Shown here in pieces: positions 10,201 to 16,915 of a DNA stretch of 64,000 nucleotides. The translations under genes and the position numbers were made by a program. Position 1 is the first letter of the stretch. Each line of letters opens with the position of its first letter. This DNA comes from Frateuria hangzhouensis (lineage in GTDB: Bacteria; Pseudomonadota; Gammaproteobacteria; Xanthomonadales; Rhodanobacteraceae), in NCBI RefSeq assembly GCF_026410505.1, contig NZ_JAPMIU010000004.1:124001-188000 (forward strand), read 5' to 3'. Under the pieces are notes generated by a model. It had not been told where the DNA came from. It worked only from the letters and a program-made list of their open reading frames with translations, and did not search any database.

Positions 10201-10422
10201 GCGCTGCCGCTGGCGATCGGCTTCGGCATCGGCTCGGAGATGCGCCAGCCGCTGGGCATCGCCATCGTCGGTGGTTTGCTGGTGTCGCAGCTGCTGACCC
10301 TGCTCAGCACGCCGGCGATCTACCTGTGGGGCTACGACCGCAAGATCCGCAAGGCCGCGCGCAAGCAGCGGCGCGAGGAGAAGAAGCGGCTCAAGGCGCT
10401 GGGCAAGCAGCAAACCGCCTGA
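7243..10422 (+). CDS. RND multidrug efflux permease (HAE-1; MdtB/MdtC-like)
   Basis: This 1059-residue inner-membrane proton/drug antiporter has the usual 12-TM RND layout: TM1 at ~11-30, a large periplasmic loop, TM2-6 from ~340, a second loop and TM8-12 from ~875. The TM4 motif GFVVDDAIVVIEN carries the paired aspartates needed for proton relay. The start is GTG at 7243; the nearby ATG at 7232 runs into a stop after four codons. No membrane-fusion protein or outer-membrane channel is adjacent, so it must borrow partners. The second periplasmic loop contains two glycine-rich runs, GGQGGGGGA and GGGGSGGGGS (residues 672-681). Family is certain; substrate is unknown. Confidence 0.92.
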   Translation: MNIFAPLIRRPIGTSLLAVGLTLAGFWAYLLLGVAALPSLDFPGVYVVASQPGASAQTMASTVLAPLERHLGRIPGVDEMYGNATEGQASVSVRFTFDRTADSAARDVQAAINAAAADLPPGMPSPPQYFKFDTSQIPILFITLTSSGLPQDQLFDLTDTLLKPAVAQIPGVAQVQVFGGTPHAVRIELDNDALAAKGLTANDVANALRAANVTSPQGTLSNGRTQMTVTASDGLHTPDEFARLLIAMKRGVPVRLSDVAHVYGGQEDKYQAAWFSTPQANARTVGMQITKRPEANAVATVEAIRAKLPALRATLPANVHVNAVFDLTQTTKSALHEVEVALLISIVMVVLVMLVFLRRLRPTLIATLSVPLSLAGAFVAMWALGYTLNTLSLVALVLCIGFVVDDAIVVIENIVRHMEHGMPPLQAALTGVREIGFTVVSITLSLVAVFAPLLFGNNVLVMLLREFSVTLTAAVVISAIVSLTLTPALCGRLLKPEPANPRPAGRIERAVENFDRAMLRRYERALDWAMHHRRLMRWQPLLLLVLTVALGIAVVKTAGGTFMPDEDTGQLQADVSADANISPALLTERVQQVARIIQADPAVADMLTMLGGQGGGGGAVGNSAQMFMDLKPHGNGPGERTVGAKQVVERLSKQLDKLPGVEVELNVAQFLGGGGSGGGGSQYEFQLVSNNGGDLQPWTLKMVRQLRTVKEFRDVGSDFDQAGKQQMLKVDREAAGRLHVSIGDIDSALYNSFGQNQVSVIYSDINQYRVVLTSAGAETVSPASLLNVHVRNKQGQMIPLSALARIEPNITPMRVRHHKQLEAATVTYNLAKGVDQARGVKLVEQAAFAVHLPEGIRVDFTGANQRLQQASSNGMILLLASIVAMYIVLGILYESLGHPLTILSTLPAAGAGAFLAMLVTQTQLSLMAIIAILMLIGIVKKNAILMVDFALVAQRERDLPPPEAIREAALVRFRPITMTTLVAMGAALPLAIGFGIGSEMRQPLGIAIVGGLLVSQLLTLLSTPAIYLWGYDRKIRKAARKQRREEKKRLKALGKQQTA

Positions 10423-10731
10423 ACGTGCCGCGCATCGCCGCTCGCTACAGGCAACATCGAATAGCTTTCTTCGCGCGCCGCTTTTGTAGGAGCCCACTTG
10501 TGGGCGATGCCCTTACGCCTGGTTGCACGCCAAAAGCATCGCCCACAAGTGGGCCCCTACAGTGGGCGTCGAAGCTTTCGGGGTTTATCAGTGTTCCCTT
10601 ACAGGCGACCTCGAATAGCCCACCGGGTCGGACTTTTGCAGGAGCGAGCGGCTTTTTTGGAGGCTCCTCACCCTTGCGCGCGACTGCCCCCTTTCCGCTG
10701 CGCGGGAGTCGTCGCGGATCACGCCCGGGCG
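10423..10731. other. Intergenic region with nested repeats
   Basis: It holds a GTAG-type REP (10486-10560). It also holds two imperfect direct copies of a ~45-nt unit, one beginning TACAGGCAACATCGAATAGC at 10446 and one beginning TACAGGCGACCTCGAATAGC at 10600. No gene is seen. The flanking genes converge here. Confidence 0.6.
10486..10560. repeat. GTAG-headed REP (AGGAGCCCAC family, long form)
   Basis: Outer arms GTAGGAGCCCACTTGTGGGCGATGC and its near-perfect complement flank a ~25-nt centre, giving a long hairpin between the 3' end of the RND gene and the convergent DUF2239 gene. Confidence 0.85.
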
Positions 10732-11298
10732 TTAGCGGCCGGCTTCGTCCCAGGCGATCGCGGCCAGGCGGCGCAGGTGGTCGCGCACGTCGGCCGGCCA
10801 TGCTTCGGTCAGCTGCGTGAAGCGCTCTCGCTCGCCGCGCCAGAACGCGCGGCTGGCTTCCTCGTGGGCGGGCAGGTTGCCGGTCATCGCCAGCATGAAG
10901 CGGTCGACCGATTCGGCCGACTCGCGCGCACGCTGCGCGGCGCCGCCTTCGCGGATCGCCTGTTCGACCAGCCGGCGCAGCACCGCCGAGGCGCCGCCGG
11001 GCTGACCGGCCAGCCAGTCCCAATGGCGCGGCAACAAGGTCACCTCGCGCGCGGTCACGCCCAGCCGCGGGCGGCCGGGACCGCGCGGCGGCGGCGGTTC
11101 GGGCTGCAGTCGCGCCAGTACGTCGGCCTCGCTGCCGCGCAGGTCGAACTCGACCGGGCGGCCGCTGCGGTCGTCGAAGATGAGGGCGTCGGCGGCGCGC
11201 GCGCGCTTGACCGCCAGCGCCACGTCGGCGCAAGGGCCGGATGCGAGCAGGCGGTGGCCGTCGAAGGCGGTGCAAGTGGCGCTGGCCTGGGGATGCAT
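10732..11298 (-). CDS. DUF2239 family protein
   Basis: This 188-residue soluble protein has no signal peptide or membrane segment. The N-terminal ~70 residues begin MHPQASATCTAFDGHRLLASG, followed by the charged middle motif GRPRLGVTAREVTLLPRHWDW and an arginine-rich helical C-terminus. This pattern matches the DUF2239 family, whose function is not established. The ATG at 11298 has AAGGA six nucleotides upstream. It stands alone, convergent with the RND permease and divergent from the M16 peptidase operon. The basic helical character might suggest nucleic-acid or regulatory binding, but nothing in the sequence proves it. Confidence 0.75.
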   Translation of the reverse strand: MHPQASATCTAFDGHRLLASGPCADVALAVKRARAADALIFDDRSGRPVEFDLRGSEADVLARLQPEPPPPRGPGRPRLGVTAREVTLLPRHWDWLAGQPGGASAVLRRLVEQAIREGGAAQRARESAESVDRFMLAMTGNLPAHEEASRAFWRGERERFTQLTEAWPADVRDHLRRLAAIAWDEAGR

Positions 11299-11472
11299 GG
11301 GAAGTCCTTGCTCGGGGGGGCCAGATATTTTTACCCGGGTTAAATAGGGAAATCAAGCGTCGGGACGGGGTCGAGGCCGATGGCCTGCACCGCACGGCTG
11401 CCCCATCAGTCCTGCATCCGTTGCCGACACCTGCTTGCTATCGTGCTGCCTTTCCACCGGAGGGATTCGTCC

Positions 11473-12849
11473 ATGCGCATGCGCCGGGCCAGCTGGCTGG
11501 CTTCCATTCCCCTGCTCGCCGCGATGGCGGGCACGCCGCTGGCGGCCGCCGAGCTGACGGTGCCGCCCATCCCGTACCACCAGCGCACGCTGGCCAACGG
11601 CCTGGAGGTGCTCAGCATCGAGGACCACGCCAGCCCCACCGTGGCGGTGCAGGTCTGGTACCACGTCGGCTCGAAGGACGATCCGCGGGGCCGCTCCGGC
11701 TTTGCGCACCTGTTCGAGCACCTGATGTTCAAGAGCACGGCGCACATGCACGCCGAGCAGATGGACCGGCTCACCGAAGACGTCGGTGGCGCCAACAACG
11801 CCTCTACCGGCGACGACGTCACCAACTACTTCGAGGTCATCCCCAGCAATTACCTCCAGACACTGCTGTGGGCCGAAGCGGAGCGACTCTCCAACCTCAA
11901 CGTGGACGAGAAGAACTTCAAGTCCGAGCGCGCCGTGGTGGAGGAGGAATACCGCCAGAGCGTGCTGGCCAATCCCTACGGCAAGCTGTTCAACGCGATC
12001 GACCCGCACTCGTTCACGGTGCATCCGTACAAGCGCCCGACCATCGGCAGTATCGCGGACCTGGAAGCGGCCTCGCTCGAGAACGTGATCGACTTCCACC
12101 GCACGTTCTACCGCCCGGACAACGCCACCCTGATCGTCGCCGGCGATTTCGACCCGAAGCAGCTCGACGCCTGGGTCGACCTCTACTTCGGCTGGATCCC
12201 CAGGCCGGCCACGCCGATCCCGCAGGTCACCGTGCATGAACCCGCGCGCACGGCCGACAAGCGCTATACCGAGACCAGCGCCACCGCACCGCTGCCGGCG
12301 CTGGCGATGAGCTGGCTGATCCCGCCGGCGCGCGATGCCGACACCATTCCGCTGCAGGTCGCCGCGGCGCTGCTCTCGCAGGGCGAGTCGTCGCGGCTTT
12401 ACCAGTCGCTGGTGTACCGCGCGCAGGTTGCGCAGCAAGCCGGCGCCGAGGTCGATGCGCGGGTCGGGCCGGGGCTGTTCGTGGCCTACGCGATCCTGGC
12501 CAGCGGCCACACGCCGGCCGAGGCGGAAAAGCTGCTGCGTGCGGAAATCGGCAAGCTGGCCGATGAGCCGATTCCGGCGGCGGAACTGGACAAGGTCAAG
12601 ACGCAATTGCTCACCAGCGAATTGAAGGGTCGCCAGACCGCCCAGGGCAAGGCCTTCGGGCTGGGCCAGGCGGCGCTGATCGAAGGCGACCCGGCACGCA
12701 TCAACAGCGACCTGGCGGCACTGCAGCGGGTCAGCGCCGCTGACGTGCAGCGCGTGCTCAAGCGCTACGTGACTGCTGCGCACAGCGTCACCATCGATTA
12801 CCTGCCGCAGGCCAAGGCCGACGGCAAGCATCGGGGAGGTGCCCGATGA
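11473..12849 (+). CDS. M16 family zinc metallopeptidase, catalytic subunit
   Basis: This 458-residue secreted or periplasmic pitrilysin-type peptidase has a signal peptide (~1-25, ending LAAAE). The inverted zinc motif HLFEH lies at residues 79-83, and the third ligand in VVEEEY (~158) is at the ~76-residue distance expected for M16. An arginine/tyrosine substrate-binding region lies in the C-terminal M16_C half. ATG at 11473 is preferred over upstream frames because GGAGGG lies eight nucleotides before it and it opens the signal peptide. The stop overlaps the next gene (ATGA), so the two are translationally coupled. The second subunit lacks the zinc motif, which implies a heterodimer like mitochondrial-processing or Xanthomonas paired M16 peptidases. 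Confidence 0.92.
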   Translation: MRMRRASWLASIPLLAAMAGTPLAAAELTVPPIPYHQRTLANGLEVLSIEDHASPTVAVQVWYHVGSKDDPRGRSGFAHLFEHLMFKSTAHMHAEQMDRLTEDVGGANNASTGDDVTNYFEVIPSNYLQTLLWAEAERLSNLNVDEKNFKSERAVVEEEYRQSVLANPYGKLFNAIDPHSFTVHPYKRPTIGSIADLEAASLENVIDFHRTFYRPDNATLIVAGDFDPKQLDAWVDLYFGWIPRPATPIPQVTVHEPARTADKRYTETSATAPLPALAMSWLIPPARDADTIPLQVAAALLSQGESSRLYQSLVYRAQVAQQAGAEVDARVGPGLFVAYAILASGHTPAEAEKLLRAEIGKLADEPIPAAELDKVKTQLLTSELKGRQTAQGKAFGLGQAALIEGDPARINSDLAALQRVSAADVQRVLKRYVTAAHSVTIDYLPQAKADGKHRGGAR

Positions 12850-14333
12850 ACCGCCTGATCCGCACTCGTCTGGCCGTCTTTACGGCCGTGCTCCTGTGCG
12901 CCGCGCCAGCGCTGGCTGGCACCACGGACTTTCCCGCCACGCCGCCGGCGCCGGGTCCGGCGCCCACGCTGTCGTTGCCCACGCCATCCAGCCAGACCCT
13001 GGCCAACGGCCTGCGCGTGGTGAGCATTCGCCGCGACGGCCTGCCGCTGGTCACCGCCGAGCTGCTGCTGCGCCGCGGCATCGCGATGGATCCGCCCGGC
13101 AAGGCCGGTCTGGCCAAGCTCACCGCGACCCTGCTCACCCGCGGCGCGGCCGGGCGCAGCGCCCCGCAGATCGCCGCCGCGGCCGAGGCGCTGGGCGGTT
13201 CGCTCGATGCCGACGCCGACTGGGACCACAGCAGCGTCGGCATCACCGTGACCACGCCGAAGCTGCCTGCCGCGCTGGCGCTGCTGGCACAGGTGACGCT
13301 GCAGCCCGCGTTCGCCCCGGCCGAGCTGGAACGCGCGCGCAGCCAGGCTTTGGACGACCTGCACCTGATGCTCAGCCAGCCGACACAGCTGGCGATTCTT
13401 GGCGCCGGCCGCGCCGTGTTCGGCGACGGAGCCTACGGCCATTCCCCAGCCGGCACCGCGGCCTCGCTCAAGGCGATCGGGCGCGACGACGTGCTGCGCA
13501 TGCACGCCGCGGTCTACCGACCGGACGACGCGGTACTGATCCTCACCGGGGACGTCACCCCGGCGCAGGCGCGGGCGCTGGCCGAACAGAGCTTCGGCGA
13601 CTGGAAGCGGCCGCAGACTCCGCTGGCCGTCGCGCCCGCCGGCATGGGCAAGAGCCAGCTGCCGGCCGTGCTGGTGATCGACCAGCCCGGCGCCGGCCAG
13701 GCCGGCGTGGTGGCGGCGCACGCGGCGCCACCACGCAACGATGCGGGCTACTACGCCGGCACGGTGGCCAATGCGGTGCTCGGCGATTCCTACTCGGCGC
13801 GGTTGAACGAGGAGATCCGCATCAAGCGCGGCCTTTCCTACGGCGCCTTCAGCGTGCTCGACGGCCGCCGCGGCAACGGCATGTGGCTGGCCCAGGCGCA
13901 GACCAAGAACCCGTCCGCGGCGAAGGTCGTCGACCTGATGCTCGGCCAGTTCGCCCGCCTCGGCCAGGCTCCGGTGCCGGCCGACGAACTGGCCGCGCGC
14001 AAGGCCACCCTGATCGGCAGCTACGGCCGCAGCCTGGAGACCACCGCCGGGCTGGCCGACCGCCTGGGGGCGCTGGCCACCTACAACGTGGACCTGGCCG
14101 AGATCGGCCGCTACATCGGCCGCGTGCAGGCGGTGACGGCGGCGCAGGTGCAGGCCTACGCCAGGGCGCACCTGGACATCACGGCCACCCACGTGGTGGC
14201 GGTGGGCGATGCGTCGAAGTTCGGCGAAGCCCTGCGCAACGCCCATCCGGACGCGGTACGGCTGGACGCCGCGGCCCTGGACCTGGATCGCCCGTCGCTG
14301 GGCCTCGGCCAGGCCAAGGGCACGGGTTTCTAG
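12846..14333 (+). CDS. M16 family peptidase-like protein, non-catalytic partner
   Basis: A 495-residue protein with a signal peptide (~1-25) and two M16 domains. At the position of the HxxEH motif it reads LAKLTATLL, so the zinc-binding residues are gone while the fold is kept (the LANGLRVVSI start, and RIKRGLSYGAF in the C-terminal half). It overlaps the catalytic M16 gene by four nucleotides (ATGA), giving near-equal expression. In this family the inactive partner completes the substrate chamber. A proline-rich stretch (~28-45) follows the signal peptide. A hairpin terminator closes the operon. Confidence 0.9.
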   Translation: MNRLIRTRLAVFTAVLLCAAPALAGTTDFPATPPAPGPAPTLSLPTPSSQTLANGLRVVSIRRDGLPLVTAELLLRRGIAMDPPGKAGLAKLTATLLTRGAAGRSAPQIAAAAEALGGSLDADADWDHSSVGITVTTPKLPAALALLAQVTLQPAFAPAELERARSQALDDLHLMLSQPTQLAILGAGRAVFGDGAYGHSPAGTAASLKAIGRDDVLRMHAAVYRPDDAVLILTGDVTPAQARALAEQSFGDWKRPQTPLAVAPAGMGKSQLPAVLVIDQPGAGQAGVVAAHAAPPRNDAGYYAGTVANAVLGDSYSARLNEEIRIKRGLSYGAFSVLDGRRGNGMWLAQAQTKNPSAAKVVDLMLGQFARLGQAPVPADELAARKATLIGSYGRSLETTAGLADRLGALATYNVDLAEIGRYIGRVQAVTAAQVQAYARAHLDITATHVVAVGDASKFGEALRNAHPDAVRLDAAALDLDRPSLGLGQAKGTGF

Positions 14334-14359
14334 CTGACAGGCACTCTGCGAGCGAGCCC

Positions 14360-14388
14360 GAACCCGGCCGTTGGCCGGGTTCCTTTCT
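14360..14388 (+). terminator. Terminator of the M16 peptidase operon
   Basis: The stem GAACCCGGCC / GGCCGGGTTC (14360-14369 with 14373-14382, loop GTT) is followed by CTTTCT. It lies 26 nt after the second M16 stop. The T-tract is short, so intrinsic termination is likely but not certain. Confidence 0.75.
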
Positions 14389-14435
14389 GGGTTTGACCGC
14401 CGCCACTACCCGCTCCGGGACATCCGGCGAGGCAT

Positions 14436-14511
14436 GTGCTGGAGCCCACTTGTGGGCAATGTTTCTGCCTCTGATGCCACCAGAGAGCATCGCCCACAAG
14501 TGGGCTCCTAC
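14436..14511. repeat. REP (AGGAGCCCAC family, long form)
   Basis: Arms CTGGAGCCCACTTGTGGGC and GCCCACAAGTGGGCTCCTAC flank a ~30-nt centre. The left GTAG head is degraded to GTGCTGG, while the right arm is intact. It lies in the spacer between the M16 operon and the pagL-like gene (14334-14672), which holds no gene. The end of that spacer is AT-rich (14620-14650) and probably contains the pagL promoter. Confidence 0.8.
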
Positions 14512-14672
14512 GAGATCCCGGCGTAGCCGCGATGGCTCGGGCAACGAACCGCTTTCTCGCCGCTCGCGCCACACAGTGTTTCCCACCATGCACGCGCGTG
14601 CTTCACCCGCTGGCGACGAGATAAATTAAACTATCGAGTACACAAACCTTCCCCCATCCAGAAAGGTCCCCC

Positions 14673-15200
14673 ATGCTCCACGCTACTTCGCGTTTGCGCG
14701 TCGCGCTGACGCTGCTCCTGACCACCATGGCCCTGCCCGCCGCCGCCGCCCACCTGGAAGTGCAGGGCGGGCGCAGCTACATGGACGACCACGGTGCCAA
14801 CGCCGCCTTCGTCGAGGCCACGTTCGCGGCGCATCCGACGGGCATCGCCCAGCTCGACTGGTCGCCGGACATCTCCGCCGGCTGGATCGACAGCCGCGAC
14901 GTCACCCGTTATCGCGGTGCCGAGTTCGATGCCCGCGATCCGGTGGCACTGCTGGCCGCCGGCGCGCGTTTCCACTACGGCGCCCCCGACGCCTGGTACC
15001 GCCCGCTGTTCTTCAGCTTCCAGCTCGCCGGCATCAACCACACCACCCAGGCGCTGTCGAGCCACTACCAGTTCGTCAGCACGCTGGGCTGGCAGGGCGA
15101 GCATCTGAGCTTTCAGCTGCGGCACGTTTCCAATGGCGGGATCAATGGCCCCAATCGCGGCGAGACGATGGCGCTGGTCGGCGTCGGTTTCGATCTCTGA
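14673..15200 (+). CDS. pagL: Lipid A 3-O-deacylase, PagL family
   Basis: A 175-residue outer-membrane beta-barrel enzyme that removes the 3-position acyl chain of lipid A, modulating endotoxicity and the surface barrier. A signal peptide (~1-26, ending PAAAAHLEV) is followed by amphipathic strands and the family motif RHVSNGGINGPNRGE, with candidate catalytic His151 and Ser153. In Pseudomonas PagL the catalytic Glu lies 14 residues after His; here Glu164 is 13 residues after and Thr is at +14, so the triad needs checking. It ends VGVGFDL rather than with a classical aromatic. AAAGG precedes the ATG. It stands alone, convergent with the emr operon. Confidence 0.85.
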   Translation: MLHATSRLRVALTLLLTTMALPAAAAHLEVQGGRSYMDDHGANAAFVEATFAAHPTGIAQLDWSPDISAGWIDSRDVTRYRGAEFDARDPVALLAAGARFHYGAPDAWYRPLFFSFQLAGINHTTQALSSHYQFVSTLGWQGEHLSFQLRHVSNGGINGPNRGETMALVGVGFDL

Positions 15201-15209
15201 TACCGACCG

Positions 15210-15244
15210 GTCGGCAGGAGCGCACCGCGTGCGCTCCTGCCGAC
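15210..15244. terminator. Perfect 16-bp hairpin between convergent genes
   Basis: GTCGGCAGGAGCGCAC / GTGCGCTCCTGCCGAC with loop CGC, just past the pagL stop and just before the emrB stop on the other strand. Symmetric placement suits a shared bidirectional terminator. No T-tract is present, and the AGGAGCGCAC core resembles the REP families nearby. Confidence 0.6.
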
Positions 15245-15257
15245 GGGATCTGCGCCG

Positions 15258-16781
15258 TCAGTGCCCGCCGCTGGCCGCGGGGCCGGCCTTGGCGACGAAC
15301 GGCGGCCGGGTCAGCCAGATCACCAGCACCAGGCTGATGAAGATCCAGCCGAGCACGTGGAAGATCTCGTTGAAGGAGATCTGGTAGCCCTGCTGGGTGG
15401 CCATCTGGTTGATCATCGCCGCGGCAGTCTGCGGATCGCCCATCGCGTTCATCGTCGCGCGCGTGGCCGGGTCGTACGCGGTGACGTGTTCGACCAGGTG
15501 CTCGTGATGCGCCACCGCGCGGCGTTCCCAGAACAGCGTCGTGAGCGAGGCGGAAAAACTGCCGCCCAGCGTGCGCAGGAAGGTGGCCAGGCCCGAGCCC
15601 GACGCGATCTCGTTCTGCTGCAGGTCCGACAGCAGGATGGTCAGGATCGGCATGAAGAACAACGCCACGCCCAGCCCCTGGATCAGTTGCACCAGCGCCA
15701 CGTGGTAGAAGTCGATGCCGATGTAGAAGTCCGAGCGCATGAAGCAGGTGACGCCCAGCACCACGAAGGCCACCGAGGCCACCGCGCGCAGGTCGAACTT
15801 GGGTGCGAACTTGCCCACGAAGAAGGTCAGCAGTACTGGCAGCACGCCGATCGGCGCGGTGGCGTAGCCGGCCCAGGTCGCCGTGTAGCCGAGGTTGCGC
15901 TGCAGCCACAGCGGCATCAGCAGGCTCATCGCGAAGAACGCCGCGTAGGCCAGCACCAGCCCGATCGTGCCGTAGGTGAAGTTGCGGTGGCGGAACAGCT
16001 TCAGGTCGACGATCGGATCCTTGTCGGTCAACTCCCAGATCAGGAAGATCGCCAGCGCGATCACCGAAACGATGCTGGTGACGATGATGAAGGTGGAGTT
16101 GAACCAGTCCTCGTCGTTGCCCTTGTCCAGCACCACCTGCAGCGCGCCGACGCCGATGATCAGTGTGATCAGGCCGACGTAGTCCACCCGCGGCCGTTCG
16201 GTCTTGTCGGTTCGCCCGCGCATCTGGTTGCCCACCACCATGCTGGCGAAGATGCCGATCGGCACGTTGATGAAGAAGATCCACGGCCAGGAATAGTTGT
16301 CGGTGATCCAGCCGCCCAGGATCGGGCCGGCGATCGGTGCCACCACCGTGACCATTGCCAGCAGCGCCAATGCCATGCCGCGTTTGGCCGGCGGGTAGAT
16401 CGAGATCAGCAGGCTCTGCGTGATCGGGTACATGGGGCCGGCCACCGCGCCCTGCAGGGTGCGGAACACGATCAGCATCTCCATGCTCTGCGACACGCCG
16501 CACAGGAACGAGGTCAGCGCGAACAGCAGCGTGCACCAGATGAACAGCTTGATCTCGCCGAAACGGCGGGTCAGGAAGCCGGTCAACGGCAGCGAGATGG
16601 CCATGCTGACGGCGAAGGAGGTGATTACCCAGGTGCTCTGGTTCACGCTCACGCCGAGATTGCCGGCGATGGTCGGCAGCGACACGTTGGCGATCGTGGT
16701 GTCCAGCACCTGCATGAAGGTGGCCAGCGAGATGCCGATCGTGGTGATCGCCATGCTGGGCGGACGGAATTGGCTGGTCAT
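15258..16781 (-). CDS. emrB: DHA2-family MFS drug efflux permease (EmrB-like)
   Basis: This 507-residue inner-membrane drug/proton antiporter has 14 predicted TM segments. The N-terminal MFS motifs LDTTIANVSLPTIAG (~26-40) and GFLTRRFGEIK are typical of the EmrB/QacA subfamily, as is the motif-C-like VTVVAPIAGPILGGWI (~145-160). It exports hydrophobic compounds through a tripartite channel with the upstream EmrA and OprM-like proteins. Start is the ATG at 16781 (MTSQFRPPSM); the frame stays open upstream, but that part reads through the repeat spacer and out-of-frame emrA sequence. Last gene of the marR-oprM-emrA-emrB operon. Confidence 0.93.
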   Translation of the reverse strand: MTSQFRPPSMAITTIGISLATFMQVLDTTIANVSLPTIAGNLGVSVNQSTWVITSFAVSMAISLPLTGFLTRRFGEIKLFIWCTLLFALTSFLCGVSQSMEMLIVFRTLQGAVAGPMYPITQSLLISIYPPAKRGMALALLAMVTVVAPIAGPILGGWITDNYSWPWIFFINVPIGIFASMVVGNQMRGRTDKTERPRVDYVGLITLIIGVGALQVVLDKGNDEDWFNSTFIIVTSIVSVIALAIFLIWELTDKDPIVDLKLFRHRNFTYGTIGLVLAYAAFFAMSLLMPLWLQRNLGYTATWAGYATAPIGVLPVLLTFFVGKFAPKFDLRAVASVAFVVLGVTCFMRSDFYIGIDFYHVALVQLIQGLGVALFFMPILTILLSDLQQNEIASGSGLATFLRTLGGSFSASLTTLFWERRAVAHHEHLVEHVTAYDPATRATMNAMGDPQTAAAMINQMATQQGYQISFNEIFHVLGWIFISLVLVIWLTRPPFVAKAGPAASGGH

Positions 16782-16808
16782 GGGCTGCGTGGTGTCCGGG
16801 GTGAATGG

Positions 16809-16910
16809 CCCCTCCCCCTGCTCGCAGGGGGAGGCTGGGAGGGGGTTGCTCGGGCTTGCCGGAAAGCGTGACCCCTCCCCAACCCTCCCCTGCATGCAGG
16901 GGAGGGAGCT
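16809..16910. repeat. C/G-tract double palindrome between emrA and emrB
   Basis: Two hairpins lie back to back: CTCCCCCTG/CAGGGGGAG (16812-16833, loop CTCG) and the perfect 24-nt palindrome CCCTCCCCTGCATGCAGGGGAGGG (16883-16906). They fill most of the 134-nt emrA-emrB spacer and could attenuate emrB expression relative to emrA. A related CCCTCTCC element occurs at 26503. Confidence 0.75.
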
Positions 16911-16915
16911 TTCGC

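Noticed and set aside
7209..10820. A 1203-codon plus-strand frame over the RND gene
   Set aside because: It overlaps the RND permease in another frame; the permease has clear motifs and the shadow does not.
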